The notes under the pieces were generated by a model. The model was given only the letters and a program-made list of their open reading frames with translations. It did not search any database and had not been told where the DNA came from. A DNA stretch of 64,000 nt. Origin: Acidobacteriota bacterium (GTDB lineage: Bacteria > Acidobacteriota > Blastocatellia > RBC074). Shown piece after piece: positions 26,624 to 36,400 of the stretch. The first letter of the stretch is position 1. Every line of letters starts with the position of its first letter. The stretch covers positions 62,001 to 126,000 of the forward strand of contig JACPYM010000095.1 of NCBI GenBank assembly GCA_016196035.1, written 5' to 3'. The position numbers were made by a program, and so were the translations under genes.

Positions 26624-29600
26624 TCACTTGATATGCACGCGCACGGGATTGGCTGTCCGGCCATCCACGGTCAAGACAACATCGCTTTCCCCCTGTCCCG
26701 CCAAAGTACGCGGCAACCGCAAATTGACTTGATCCAGGCCAGCCAGACTGCCTTGATTCCCTGCAAAAACAACTTCCAGCGGCGCGCCGCCTAATGTTGC
26801 GGTGACCGCCGCCAGCGCGCTGCGTCCGCGCATGCCGCTGCCGTATAGCACCAGGAAAACCTCTTCGCCCGCTTGGGAGAACTCAAAGGGCACGGCGACG
26901 AATTGACCGGTCGCCGTGTCGAAGCGGGCCGCCGGTTCAAAGCGTTGCGTGTCGTTGAGCACACGCAGGAATTGTGCCGCCGCCAGCCCGCGCCCATTCG
27001 CCGCCGCCGCAAAGAGGCCCGGGGCGACGGCATTGACGCGCAGCAAGCCGCTAATCGTCGTGCCCGCACTGCTGCGAATGCTGACGGTCGCCGCGCCGGC
27101 GGCCACACCAGCGGGCAACAGGAAATTGATTTGCGTCGGCGAAACGAAAAAGAGCGGCGCACTGTGTTGCACGTTTGTGCGGTCGGTGATGGTCACGGTT
27201 GTGCCGCCCAATGAAACCGGCAACGGCACGCTCGTCGCGGTGGCGTTCGCGCTCGCCAAGGCTGTGCCAAACGCGGCCACGACGGAATTGGGCGCGAGCG
27301 TCGCGCCGCCGCTGAAACTGGCGGCGGAAAGAAACGCGGGCGCTGTGCCGCCCAGCGTGCCGGTGTGGTTGACGGTCGTCAGCGCCTGCTGTGTCAGTGC
27401 AAAAAAGCTGTCAATGGTCACCGTGGCACGCACGGCTAATTCGTCAGAGAACGTGAACGCCAGCGTCTCGCTGTCCGCGCCGCCGTGCGGCACAAAGCGC
27501 AAATTCAAAAGCGTATTCGCGCCGCCCGGCATACGCTGGCCTGCCGCGAGCATGAACACGACGCCCAGCTTGCCCGGCTGCGTGTCGTTGCCGAAGACTT
27601 CGGCGTTGCCGAAGACGTCCGCCTTGACCGCCTCCAGAAAGGTCAAGCGCGCGCTGTCGTAATGGAGCGTGAAGCTGAGCGCCGTCTCAAGGCCGCCCGC
27701 GTTGAGATTCACCGTCAAGGCGCCGATTTGGCCGCGCGTGAAAGCGCCGCCGCTGAGGGTGAGCGGGCCGCTGGGTTGCGTTTGCCATTCTGCGCTTGCG
27801 CTCTCTTCATTCTCGCTTGGCGTTGCGGTGGGGCCGCCTGCTTCAGCCAAAACGCCGATGCCGTTGGCGTAATGCTGGGCTTGCACGACGTCAGTTAGGT
27901 CGAAACGTCCATCGCCACGCGTCTGGCTGGGCGCGCAATCGGCGCGTTGGAATTCCGCGCCTGTCAGCGCATCCAGCTTCAAGGCAAAGCGCGCCATCTG
28001 CCGCACGTCGCTGGCTTCAACAGCGCCGTCGCCGCCGAGGCGCGGCCAGACATCGCCCTCGAAGCGCGTGGCGCTGGGATAGATGGTGAAGGGAAACACT
28101 TGCGAAGGGCTGCCCAATGGCGGCGGGTTGTTGACGGTCAGCAGAATCATTTTTGCTTGCGCAACATCAGCAGCGCTGATTTCCGCGCGCAATTGGGTTG
28201 AATTCACGTATGACACCGGCCGCTCCACGCCATTCCACGTCAGCGTGGCGTTGCTCAGCATGTTGCCGCCGTTGATCGTCAGCGTGAATGCGCCGCGCCC
28301 CGCCACGACTGCGCTCGGAATCAAATTGTTGATGGTGGGACGCAGCGTCAAATCCAGCACGTAATTGTTCGTGCCGTTGCAACCGTTGGCGTCGGTTGCT
28401 TTGATCGTGAAGGGAAAAACGCCGCCAGAGATGGGAAAGCCTCCGAGTTGCCCATCGCTGCTAAAGGTCATGCCATAGGGCAACATCCCCAGTAAGCTGA
28501 AAGTATAAGGCGCTACGCCGCCGCTCGCCGTAAACCTCCCGCCTGTCGGTACGTTGCCCCCGTTTGGATTGACCGTGATCGTGGGACAGCCGACCACGTA
28601 TCGTTGCGTGCCATCGCAACCATTCACGGCCACGGCTTTGATGGTGAAGGGATATGTGCCGCCTTGCGTTGGCGTGCCCGCGAGTAAACCGGCGCTTGAC
28701 AAGCTCAGGCCCGGCGGCAGCGTGCCGCTCGCCACGCTGAACAGGTATGGCGTCGTGCTGCCGCTGGCGCTGAGTTGCTGGCTGTACGCCGTGCCCACGA
28801 CCGGTTCGCGCAAGGTTTCCGGTTTGAGCGTGACTGTGCCGCATTCGATTTTGACCGCGTAACTATGCGTCACCGCGCAACCATTCGCATCGGTCACTTT
28901 GACCGCGAACGTATAGCTGCCGAGTTGCGTGGGTGTGCCGGACAAGTAACCGGGACTCTCGGTCGAAAAACTCAAACCCGGCGGCAATGCGCCGCTTTGC
29001 AGCGTGAAGGTGTAAGGCCAAAGCCCGCCGCGCGCTTCGAGACTTTGCCCGTAAAACTGGCCTTCGCGTCCGTCAATCAAATTAGGCGGATTGAGCGTAA
29101 GCGCCTTACAACTTTGATCGAGCGTGTATGCGCGCGCGCCGACGCAACCGGCGAGGTCGGTGGCTTTGACGGTGAAGGTGAACGTGCCGTTCGCAGTCGG
29201 CGTGCCTGAAAGATAACCGTCTTCGCTCAAGGTCAAGCCGGGCGGCAACGTGCCGCTCGCCACACTGAATTTGACCGGAAATACCGCATTCTCGGCGCGC
29301 AGCAATTCACCATACGCTGAACCTCTATAAGCATTGGCGAGCAGCGCGGGCAGGATGTTGAGCGTCGCGCACACCACGTTGATTGTGAACGTCGTGCTGG
29401 TTGTCGCGCCGCAATCATCCGTCGCCGTCACGCGAATCGGGTAGCTGCCCAGGGGATATGCCGTGGTCACAAAGATCACGCCTGTGTTGGGATTGATGCT
29501 GAGTGGGTATTCGAGTTGCACGCTACCAATCAAGTTGGCGGTCATACTGACAATGGCGCTGTCGTCGCGTGGTGGTTGCGAAGGAACAATTCCGGTATTG

Positions 29601-30442
29601 CGCGCAACCTGGATCGTCGTGTTTGGATACGCCCCCAACACCGGCGGCGTATTGGCATTGACCTGCACCGTCACGGGCGCAGACGTGCTGCCGTTGAAAT
29701 CGGCGTTGCCCGCATAAGTCGCCGTCAATGTGTGCGCGCCTGCTGCGGGCACGTTCAATTTGCAACTGCCGGTCGAACTGCTCAACGTGCTCGTGCAACT
29801 GTTCATGCCATCCGTCACCACCACTGTGCCCGTGCGCGGCGCGCCGCCCAGGCCCGCGTTGTTGACGGCGAAGCTGATCATCACCGGCGCGCAATTCAAC
29901 GCCGGATTTGGGCTGACGCTGGTAATCACCGTTTGCGTATTCTGTTTGAGCACCGTTGTTGCATCGCTCGCCACATTGTTGCTCGTGTTCGTTTCACCCG
30001 GCGTGCCGACGTTCGCAATGTTCGTGATGCTGTTCGTTCCGGCGGGTGTGCTGAGGCCGACGGTGACGCTCAATTGCAACATTGGCAAACTCGCGCCCGC
30101 CGCCAGCGGCCCGGCGTGCGTGCACGTCACGCTAGTCGCGCCCGCGCACGTCCAGCCCGCGCCGAAGCCGTTCGACAAGCCCAGATTGAAGGGCAAGTTA
30201 TCCGTCACCGTGATCGGCCCCGTCGCCGGCCCGGCATTCGCCGCGTTGCTGACGGTGATGTCGTAGCGGCCCATGAAGCCGATGGGGAAATCGCTCGCGT
30301 GCGTTTTGCGGATGGTCAGATCGGGGGGCGGTTGCGGTTGGGCGAAACCGGGGCTCAGGTTGAAGAGCAGTAGCAATGCAAGCACGGCGCTCAGGGCCAC
30401 GGCAGGCCAGAGATGGAAAGCGTTTTGTCGCAGATGCCACAT
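26624..30442 (-). CDS. Large secreted modular protein: DUF11-like, He_PIG, dockerin-like, cohesin-like, Solibacter-type C-terminal domain
   Basis: A 1272-residue protein. Signal peptide (LWPAVALSAVLALLLLFNLS), then a DUF11-like repeat at about 33-160 (DLTIRKTHASDFPIGFMGRY), an Ig repeat (TLTATYAGNADFNGS), a cadherin-like segment, about five He_PIG repeats (SGTLPPGLTLSEDGYLSGTP type) to about 680, an IPT/TIG-like segment (INGGNMLSNATLTWNG), a dockerin-like pair of calcium loops at about 790-865 (GGDGAVEASDV, RGDGRFDLTDV), a cohesin-like domain at about 894-1014 (ALSFTLHYDSARLTFLEAV), and a TIGR03437-like domain at about 1037-1272. AAGGAA lies five bases before the start. Probably a surface or matrix scaffold; the cohesin/dockerin pair is discussed as a finding. 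Confidence 0.87.
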   Translation of the reverse strand: MWHLRQNAFHLWPAVALSAVLALLLLFNLSPGFAQPQPPPDLTIRKTHASDFPIGFMGRYDITVSNAANAGPATGPITVTDNLPFNLGLSNGFGAGWTCAGATSVTCTHAGPLAAGASLPMLQLSVTVGLSTPAGTNSITNIANVGTPGETNTSNNVASDATTVLKQNTQTVITSVSPNPALNCAPVMISFAVNNAGLGGAPRTGTVVVTDGMNSCTSTLSSSTGSCKLNVPAAGAHTLTATYAGNADFNGSTSAPVTVQVNANTPPVLGAYPNTTIQVARNTGIVPSQPPRDDSAIVSMTANLIGSVQLEYPLSINPNTGVIFVTTAYPLGSYPIRVTATDDCGATTSTTFTINVVCATLNILPALLANAYRGSAYGELLRAENAVFPVKFSVASGTLPPGLTLSEDGYLSGTPTANGTFTFTVKATDLAGCVGARAYTLDQSCKALTLNPPNLIDGREGQFYGQSLEARGGLWPYTFTLQSGALPPGLSFSTESPGYLSGTPTQLGSYTFAVKVTDANGCAVTHSYAVKIECGTVTLKPETLREPVVGTAYSQQLSASGSTTPYLFSVASGTLPPGLSLSSAGLLAGTPTQGGTYPFTIKAVAVNGCDGTQRYVVGCPTITVNPNGGNVPTGGRFTASGGVAPYTFSLLGMLPYGMTFSSDGQLGGFPISGGVFPFTIKATDANGCNGTNNYVLDLTLRPTINNLIPSAVVAGRGAFTLTINGGNMLSNATLTWNGVERPVSYVNSTQLRAEISAADVAQAKMILLTVNNPPPLGSPSQVFPFTIYPSATRFEGDVWPRLGGDGAVEASDVRQMARFALKLDALTGAEFQRADCAPSQTRGDGRFDLTDVVQAQHYANGIGVLAEAGGPTATPSENEESASAEWQTQPSGPLTLSGGAFTRGQIGALTVNLNAGGLETALSFTLHYDSARLTFLEAVKADVFGNAEVFGNDTQPGKLGVVFMLAAGQRMPGGANTLLNLRFVPHGGADSETLAFTFSDELAVRATVTIDSFFALTQQALTTVNHTGTLGGTAPAFLSAASFSGGATLAPNSVVAAFGTALASANATATSVPLPVSLGGTTVTITDRTNVQHSAPLFFVSPTQINFLLPAGVAAGAATVSIRSSAGTTISGLLRVNAVAPGLFAAAANGRGLAAAQFLRVLNDTQRFEPAARFDTATGQFVAVPFEFSQAGEEVFLVLYGSGMRGRSALAAVTATLGGAPLEVVFAGNQGSLAGLDQVNLRLPRTLAGQGESDVVLTVDGRTANPVRVHIK

Positions 30443-30506
30443 GGAATTTCCTTGGGGGAAGATTTATTCGTTGGGGGCAGGGGCAAAGAGCGAACTTTGC
30501 TGTCTG

Positions 30507-30616
30507 AGTAGTGCAACCCGCCGAGGTTGTGTGGCTTCATTAACTACAACCCTGATTCAATGTGCAACCAAGGCTCGATTGATGAAGCAGCGCAACCTCG
30601 GCGGGTTGCGCTACGC
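30507..30616. repeat. R2 inverted-repeat element, copy 2
   Basis: GCAACCCGCCGAGGTTG at the left end is matched by its inverse GCAACCTCGGCGGGTTGC at the right, next to GCTACGC as in copy 1. It lies in the spacer between selB (ends at 30679) and the preceding large secreted gene's start. Confidence 0.8.
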
Positions 30617-30678
30617 CATCCGCGCAATTCAGCAATAGCGAACGGGCACTTCTCAACCTGTCCAAAGAGCCGCCGCAA

Positions 30679-32610
30679 TCAAAGAATCTCGCGCGCCTCG
30701 CCGACGCGCCGCGTCACGCGCAACCGGTCGAGGTGTTCGAGTAACGGGATCGCGTATTTGCGTGAGATACCGGTCAGGTCTTTGAACGCGCCGACTTCCA
30801 GTTTGGGGCCGTGTTGGGCTTTGTGTTGTTGCAGCAGCGGGCGCAATCCTTCGAGCGCTGTGCGGTGAAAGAGCAGATCGCTGACGCGCACCAGTTCGCC
30901 GCTGTTGATCAGCATCTGGGCGAAACGTTGCGCGCGGGCGTTGTCAATGCCGTGTTGCGGCCCCAGTGCTGACAACGCCTGCGCAATGGCTTGTTCCAGC
31001 GCGAGCGGTTGCAGCGCGGCGTCGGCGTAAAGTTTGGCGAGGTGATCTTTGGCGGCTTGCTCTTCGGCTGTGAGCGCGACCTTGTGCGAGGCGAGGCGCA
31101 GCAAGTCTTTTTCGGCGGCGACCTCGTTGCGTTCGGCCAGTTGGGTGATGACGGCGCGGAAGATGTCGGCGTGCGTATGGGCGAAGAGCTTTTCGCGCAA
31201 CTCTTCGCGGCCCATCCCGGCGGCGAGCGGCGTCTTTTGGTGGAACTCTTTCAGCGTCGCGCGCACCTGTTTCGCCAACTCTTCAAACGGCGTTTTGGCA
31301 AGCAGGCGCAATGGCGTGCTGGCGATGGTGAGCAGGCGTTTGCTCTTCGTCCATTTGTCCGCTGCTTGTTTGATGACCGCATCAGGCGCGCCTGAACGCG
31401 CGGCTAGCTCGGCGTAATCAAGCCCGGCTTCGCCCGCCAGTTCGACCAACAACGCCAGCCGTTCAGGCGCATCGGCAATCGTCAACGCCGCGAGTTGTGC
31501 GACGACTTTGGCTTTGGCGCGCGCGCGATGTTTGTGGGGCAGCGCGTCAACGACCGTGCCGCCGCCGATGGTGACGGTGGGCGAATAGCTGCGCGCGATG
31601 AAATGATCGGTGGGCAGCGCGAGCACCGGCGCTTCCAAACGCAATTGGGCAAAGCCCGCCGCGCCGGGGGCGAGTTCGGTGGCTTCGAGCAACACGACGC
31701 GCGCCAACGCTTCGGCTGTGCCGATGTGCAGGTGTATGCGCGCGCGCGAACGCAACGGGCGCGGCGCGGTTTTGAGCAGTTGCAAACGCACATCCAGCAA
31801 TTGCGTGGCGCGCAAACGGCCCGCGGGCGCGAGCGTTTGGCCGCGCGCGACGGCGTCGAGGTCAATGCCTTGCAGATTGATGGCCGTGCGTTCGCCGGCG
31901 AAAGCTTCGTGCGTGCCTTTGCCGTGCACTTGTAAGCCGCGAGTCTTGGCGCGCAGCGTATTCGATGGATAAACCTCCAACTCATCGCCCGTCTTGATCT
32001 GTCCGGCGACGAGCGTGCCAGTGACGACGGTGCCGAAGCCTTTGATCGTAAAGACGCGGTCAATCGGCAAACGCGCCACTGCGGCCTTGTCGCGTTCGGT
32101 AACTTGTTTCGCCAGCTCGGCCAGCGTCTTTTTCAACTGCTCAATGCCCGCGCCGGTTTTGGAACTGACGCGCAGGATGGGCGCATCGGCGAGAAACGAG
32201 TCGGCGACATATTCGCTGACTTCGGCCTCGACCAGTTCGGCGAATTCATCATCCACCATGTCGCACTTGGTGATGACGATCAGGCCGGCTTTGATTTCGA
32301 GCAGGCGGCAGATGTCGAAATGTTCGCGCGTTTGCGGCATCAGACTCTCGTCTGCCGCGACGACCAGCATCACCAAATCGAGACCGTGCGCCCCCGCGAG
32401 CATGTTTTTGACGAAGCGTTCGTGACCCGGCACGTCTACAAAACCGAAGTGCACATCGCCCACGGTCAGGTCGGCAAAGCCAATATCAATCGTGATGCCG
32501 CGCTCTTTTTCCTCTTTGAGACGGTCGGCATCCACGCCCGTCAGGGCTTTGACGAGCGCGGTCTTGCCGTGGTCGATGTGTCCGGCGGTGCCGACGATGA
32601 TACGTTTCAT
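30679..32610 (-). CDS. selB: Selenocysteine-specific translation elongation factor SelB
   Basis: A 643-residue protein, normal size for SelB. The GTPase domain has [35 protein letters not shown] and VITKCDMVD in the expected order, and the N-terminus GHIDHGKT with [12 protein letters not shown] separates SelB from EF-Tu. Domains II and III follow, then four winged-helix modules (from about residue 390) that bind the SECIS element of selenoprotein mRNAs. It delivers selenocysteyl-tRNA to the ribosome at UGA codons. selA, selD and tRNA-Sec are not in the window. A small gene ends 14 bp upstream and is probably co-transcribed. Confidence 0.96.
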   Translation of the reverse strand: MKRIIVGTAGHIDHGKTALVKALTGVDADRLKEEKERGITIDIGFADLTVGDVHFGFVDVPGHERFVKNMLAGAHGLDLVMLVVAADESLMPQTREHFDICRLLEIKAGLIVITKCDMVDDEFAELVEAEVSEYVADSFLADAPILRVSSKTGAGIEQLKKTLAELAKQVTERDKAAVARLPIDRVFTIKGFGTVVTGTLVAGQIKTGDELEVYPSNTLRAKTRGLQVHGKGTHEAFAGERTAINLQGIDLDAVARGQTLAPAGRLRATQLLDVRLQLLKTAPRPLRSRARIHLHIGTAEALARVVLLEATELAPGAAGFAQLRLEAPVLALPTDHFIARSYSPTVTIGGGTVVDALPHKHRARAKAKVVAQLAALTIADAPERLALLVELAGEAGLDYAELAARSGAPDAVIKQAADKWTKSKRLLTIASTPLRLLAKTPFEELAKQVRATLKEFHQKTPLAAGMGREELREKLFAHTHADIFRAVITQLAERNEVAAEKDLLRLASHKVALTAEEQAAKDHLAKLYADAALQPLALEQAIAQALSALGPQHGIDNARAQRFAQMLINSGELVRVSDLLFHRTALEGLRPLLQQHKAQHGPKLEVGAFKDLTGISRKYAIPLLEHLDRLRVTRRVGEAREIL

Positions 32611-32624
32611 TTGGGATCTAATGG

Positions 32625-33032
32625 TTACTGTGTTTGGGGTTTATCAGATTGTTGCATCACTTGCTTGAGCATTTCTGAAGTGCTTTTTATTTTTTCACCT
32701 TTGGCAATATATCGCTCCCAAAATGGAGGAATGTGATAACGATACTTTTCCAAAGACTTTTGAATCTTATATAGGTTTTTTCCATTTGCTATGAGTGGTT
32801 TTGTGTATTGGCAAGGATTGGTCGTGACGCTTTTCTCTTCATTGTTTGTTATTGGTGACTGAATGTTGGCTTTGGCGACTATCTTTTCGTCTCTTTGAAT
32901 GCTGCGCAGTTTGTAATGCTTGCCGGGTGTTGGTTCAGATTGATTGGCGCGATGCACTGGTTGCTGCGTGGGAATTCCCATCGCTGAGCACATCGCTAGT
33001 GCAATGGCTAATGTGATGTGCAGGGTGGTCAT
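32625..33032 (-). CDS. Small AT-rich secreted protein of unknown function
   Basis: A 135-residue protein with signal peptide ([17 protein letters not shown]), then a lysine-, glutamine- and serine-rich mature part with no recognised domain. The start is well supported: GAGGTGA five bases before the ATG. The sequence is clearly more AT-rich than its neighbours, suggesting recent arrival or relaxed constraint. It stops 14 bp before selB on the same strand. I do not recognise a family. The mature part has one cysteine, so no structural disulfide is expected. Confidence 0.7.
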   Translation of the reverse strand: MTTLHITLAIALAMCSAMGIPTQQPVHRANQSEPTPGKHYKLRSIQRDEKIVAKANIQSPITNNEEKSVTTNPCQYTKPLIANGKNLYKIQKSLEKYRYHIPPFWERYIAKGEKIKSTSEMLKQVMQQSDKPQTQ

Positions 33033-33051
33033 AGTTCACCTCGTTTGGCTT

Positions 33052-33232
33052 AGATCGGTTTTCACTTCGGTGTAGGGTAAAAGCCGCGCAACAGGACGGT
33101 ACCGCGCGCGTCAGCAAGCGGCGCGTCAAGTCTGGCGGACTGGAGTAGTGGCGCAGGCTCCGCTTGCTGACACGCGCGGTACTGTCCCGGCGTTACGCGC
33201 CCTTACCGTACACGCAATTGAAATCCGACCTA
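33052..33232. repeat. R1 inverted-repeat element, copy B
   Basis: 181 bp, beginning TAGATCGGTTTTCA with a decayed right end (GAAATCCGACCTA). Arms contain GGTACCGCGCGCGTCAGCAAG and its inverse. The centre (GTCAAGTCTGGCGGACTGG) matches the centre of copy E, in the opposite sense to copies A, C and D. Confidence 0.85.
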
Positions 33233-33422
33233 GGTTTGAAAAAGATTCAGTTGAATTGCCATTAACATCGCGTTGGAAAGATGTTTGTTTACAAAGTCAC
33301 GCTACACGCTGCCCAAAATCTTTTCAAGCCGCTTGAAGATCAATCGGGCATCGTCAACAATACGGCATCCCCTATAAGGCAAAACATACTGATTCGATTC
33401 TCAACGAGTTGAGCAACGACGA
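33233..33422. other. Spacer before the TamB-Omp85 gene with a possible coding relic
   Basis: One frame starts at an ATG at about 33280 and encodes 44 codons (MFVYKVTLHAAQNLFKP). In a shifted frame it continues as GHRQQYGIPYKAKHTDSILNE to a TGA overlapping the second ATG of the TamB gene. The two frames could be one small gene broken by a frameshift. I see no better explanation. Confidence 0.35.
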
Positions 33423-36400
33423 ATGGAATTGCAATCCGGGATGAACACACCAACAGAATCGAACAAGAAAAAATGGCCCCGGCGTTTGCTGGGTTTGAGT
33501 TTGGGATTGCTGCTGTTAGTAGGCGCGCTCGGCATTGCCGCCTGGTATTACCTGCGTTCCGACAGGTTTAATCGTTATGTCGCCGACAAGATCGAACAGG
33601 GCGCGCGTGATTACGGCTTGCGCGTCAAAGTCGGCGGCTTTGATTACACCTGGTCGGTCAAGACGGCGCGGTTGCGCGACCTCGAAATCGTCAATCAACA
33701 AACGGGGCAGCGCATCGCCACGATCAAACAGGCCGTGCTCGGCACCGAAATCCCCGACCTCTTTGCGCTGACCTTGCAACGCAATGTCATTCTGAAAGAC
33801 CTGCAACTCAGCGGCGTTGAACTGCACGTTGACATTGACGCGCAAGGCCGCCACAACTTTGAAGGTGTGCGCCAGCCGGAAACGAGGTCCGAGAACATCA
33901 AAGTGGATTCGTCGCAGTTGCGCATTGCGCTGCGCGACAGCCAGTTCAGCTACAACGACCAGAAACACCTGTACACCACCACGCTTGAGGGATTGCAGGC
34001 GCGCGTTGAGCCTGTTGCCACAACACCCAATCTCCAATCTCCAATCTCAAATTTCAAAGCGCAGATCACTTCCAACGGCGGCAGCATTAGTTATGAAGCG
34101 CGCGCGGCCAGGCTAAATGAATTGACCGCAACGGCGACGCTCAACGCCTCTGGCGCGCAAATCGAAAGCCTGCAAGTCAACTCGCAACTCGGCGCAGTGA
34201 AAGCCAGCGGCAAGCTCGAAGAGTGGAAGGACTTGCGCTATGCCTTTGATGTCGAAACGCGCGCCGATTTGCACGAGGCGTTGCGTGTCTTTGCGCCTGC
34301 GGTTGATTGGAAAGGCGCGGTCAATGCCAAGGGCCAGATCGCAGGCACGACCGGCGACGCGGCGCGCTTTGCGTTCAAGGGCAATGCCGACATGCCCGAC
34401 TTGCTGGTCGCGCCCGCCCGCTTGCGCAATGTGACGGCGAGTGGCGTCAACCTCAGCGTGCAAAACAGCGCGGCGCATTACACCGCCGACCGCGTGCGTG
34501 CCGAAACCGTCCTGGCCGATGTGGTCAAACTCGGCAACATGGCGACGACCGGCGTCAAAGGCGAATTCAAAGACAAACGCACGGCGCTGACCGCGCAAAC
34601 CGCCACTGCCGCGCGCCTCGAATGGCCCGACGGAGAGGCGCATGACGGCGTGTTGCGCAACGTCAATTTCAATCTCAAAGAGCGCCGCTTCACCGTGGAC
34701 GGCGCGGCCAGCATCGCGGGTGGCCGCGCCCACAGCATCGAATTCGGCCCCGCGACGGCGCAGGCCGAAGCCGACAACGACATCGTGACGCTCAATAACA
34801 TCAACGCCAGCGCGTTGGGCGGCACGGCGACAGCGGAAGCGACCGTTGCCTTAACCCGTAACGGCCTGACGCGCATCAAGGGCAATTTCGCCGGTCTGCC
34901 GACGAGCAATTTGCTGGCGCTCTCAACCGTCAAAGCCGAGCAGGTGCCCGTCAGCGGCACGGTCAAGGGCGACGCCGACATCAGTTTCGTCAACAGCGCG
35001 CCGCAAAAATTGAGTGGCACAATTCGCGCCAACTTCGACGGCAAAGGCGCCGCGAGCATGGACGCGCTGGCTGTCAACGGCACTGTGCTGGTGCAAGCCG
35101 ACAATGGCGTCTTCAACCTGCAACAGGCGCAATTCAACACCGATGTGACCAAACTGAATGCCAGCGGGCGCCTGGCTGTGGAGAGCAACTCCGATTTGGC
35201 GGTGGCGGTCACCACGACTGATGCCAGTCAATTGTTGACGATTGCCAAAGCCTTTCCTGACGCCGCGCAATTCATCAAAGACTATGAACCGCTATTGACC
35301 GGCGACCTGCAATTCAACGGGCGCATTACGGGCAAGCTGGATGCGTCTGTCATCGAAGGCGATCTCAACGCCAGCAGCGTCGGCATGCGCGATGCCTTGC
35401 TGGGCGTGCTGACCGGCAAGCTGTATCTGGGGCCAAACGAATTGCGCTTCCAAAACGGCTTGCTCAGCGCGTCGAATGGCGGTTCGCTGAAATTCGATTT
35501 GGCGACACCCTTGGATGCGCTGGGCAATAACAACAGCGGCAAACTCGACGCGGTCATTGACAAGCTTGAACTCGAAGCCATTTTGGCCGCCGTGGGCGCG
35601 CCCTCGGCCATGCAATTCGTCGCGGGCAATGTCAGCGGCGAGGCGCATCTGACCGGCTTGCCCAAAGCGATGCAGGGTAGCGGGCACATCAATCTGATTG
35701 ACGGCAAGATTGGCAATCAAGCGGCGGAACTGGCCCAGGTTGATTTCAAGCTCGACGGCCAAAAGGTCTTGCTTGAAAAACTGGAAGCGCGCCTGTTGCA
35801 AAGCGGCCTCGTGGCGCGCGGCGAACTCGACCTGGAAAAGAAAACCTACCAACTCAGCGGCGCGGCCAAACAGATTGCGCTCGACCGGCTGGCCGAAGCC
35901 TTTGAATTGACCCAGGCGGAAGTCAAAGGCGCGGCGGACGCCACCTTCAACGTCAGCGGCTCATTCGACCGCGTCGAAGATTTGCGCGTTGAACTCAGCG
36001 CGCAGGCCGCCAACGTCAACGTCAATGGGCGCGACAGCGGCGAATTGAAGCTGACCGCGCGCACTGATCCCAGTGGACGCATTGACGCCGAATTGATGAC
36101 GGGCTTGTTTGTCGCGGCGGGCGGCCAGCCGCAACTGGTCAAAGCCAGCTTCGACGTGCGCAAGGATGGTCGCCCCGTCGTGATCGAGAGCGCTGTGCGC
36201 GACCTAGACCTGGTGGCGGTGCTCAACACTTTTGCGCCCGATCTGGCTTCGTCATTCAAGGGCAAATTCAACGGCAAGCTGCGCATCGCCGGGCCGACGG
36301 TCAACGCCAGCGGCGAAGCGACCGCCGATCTGTTGCGCGGCGGCGTGACCTTTGACGCGATTGAGTTGCAGGTGCAGGGCAATCCGGTCACGGTGCAAAC

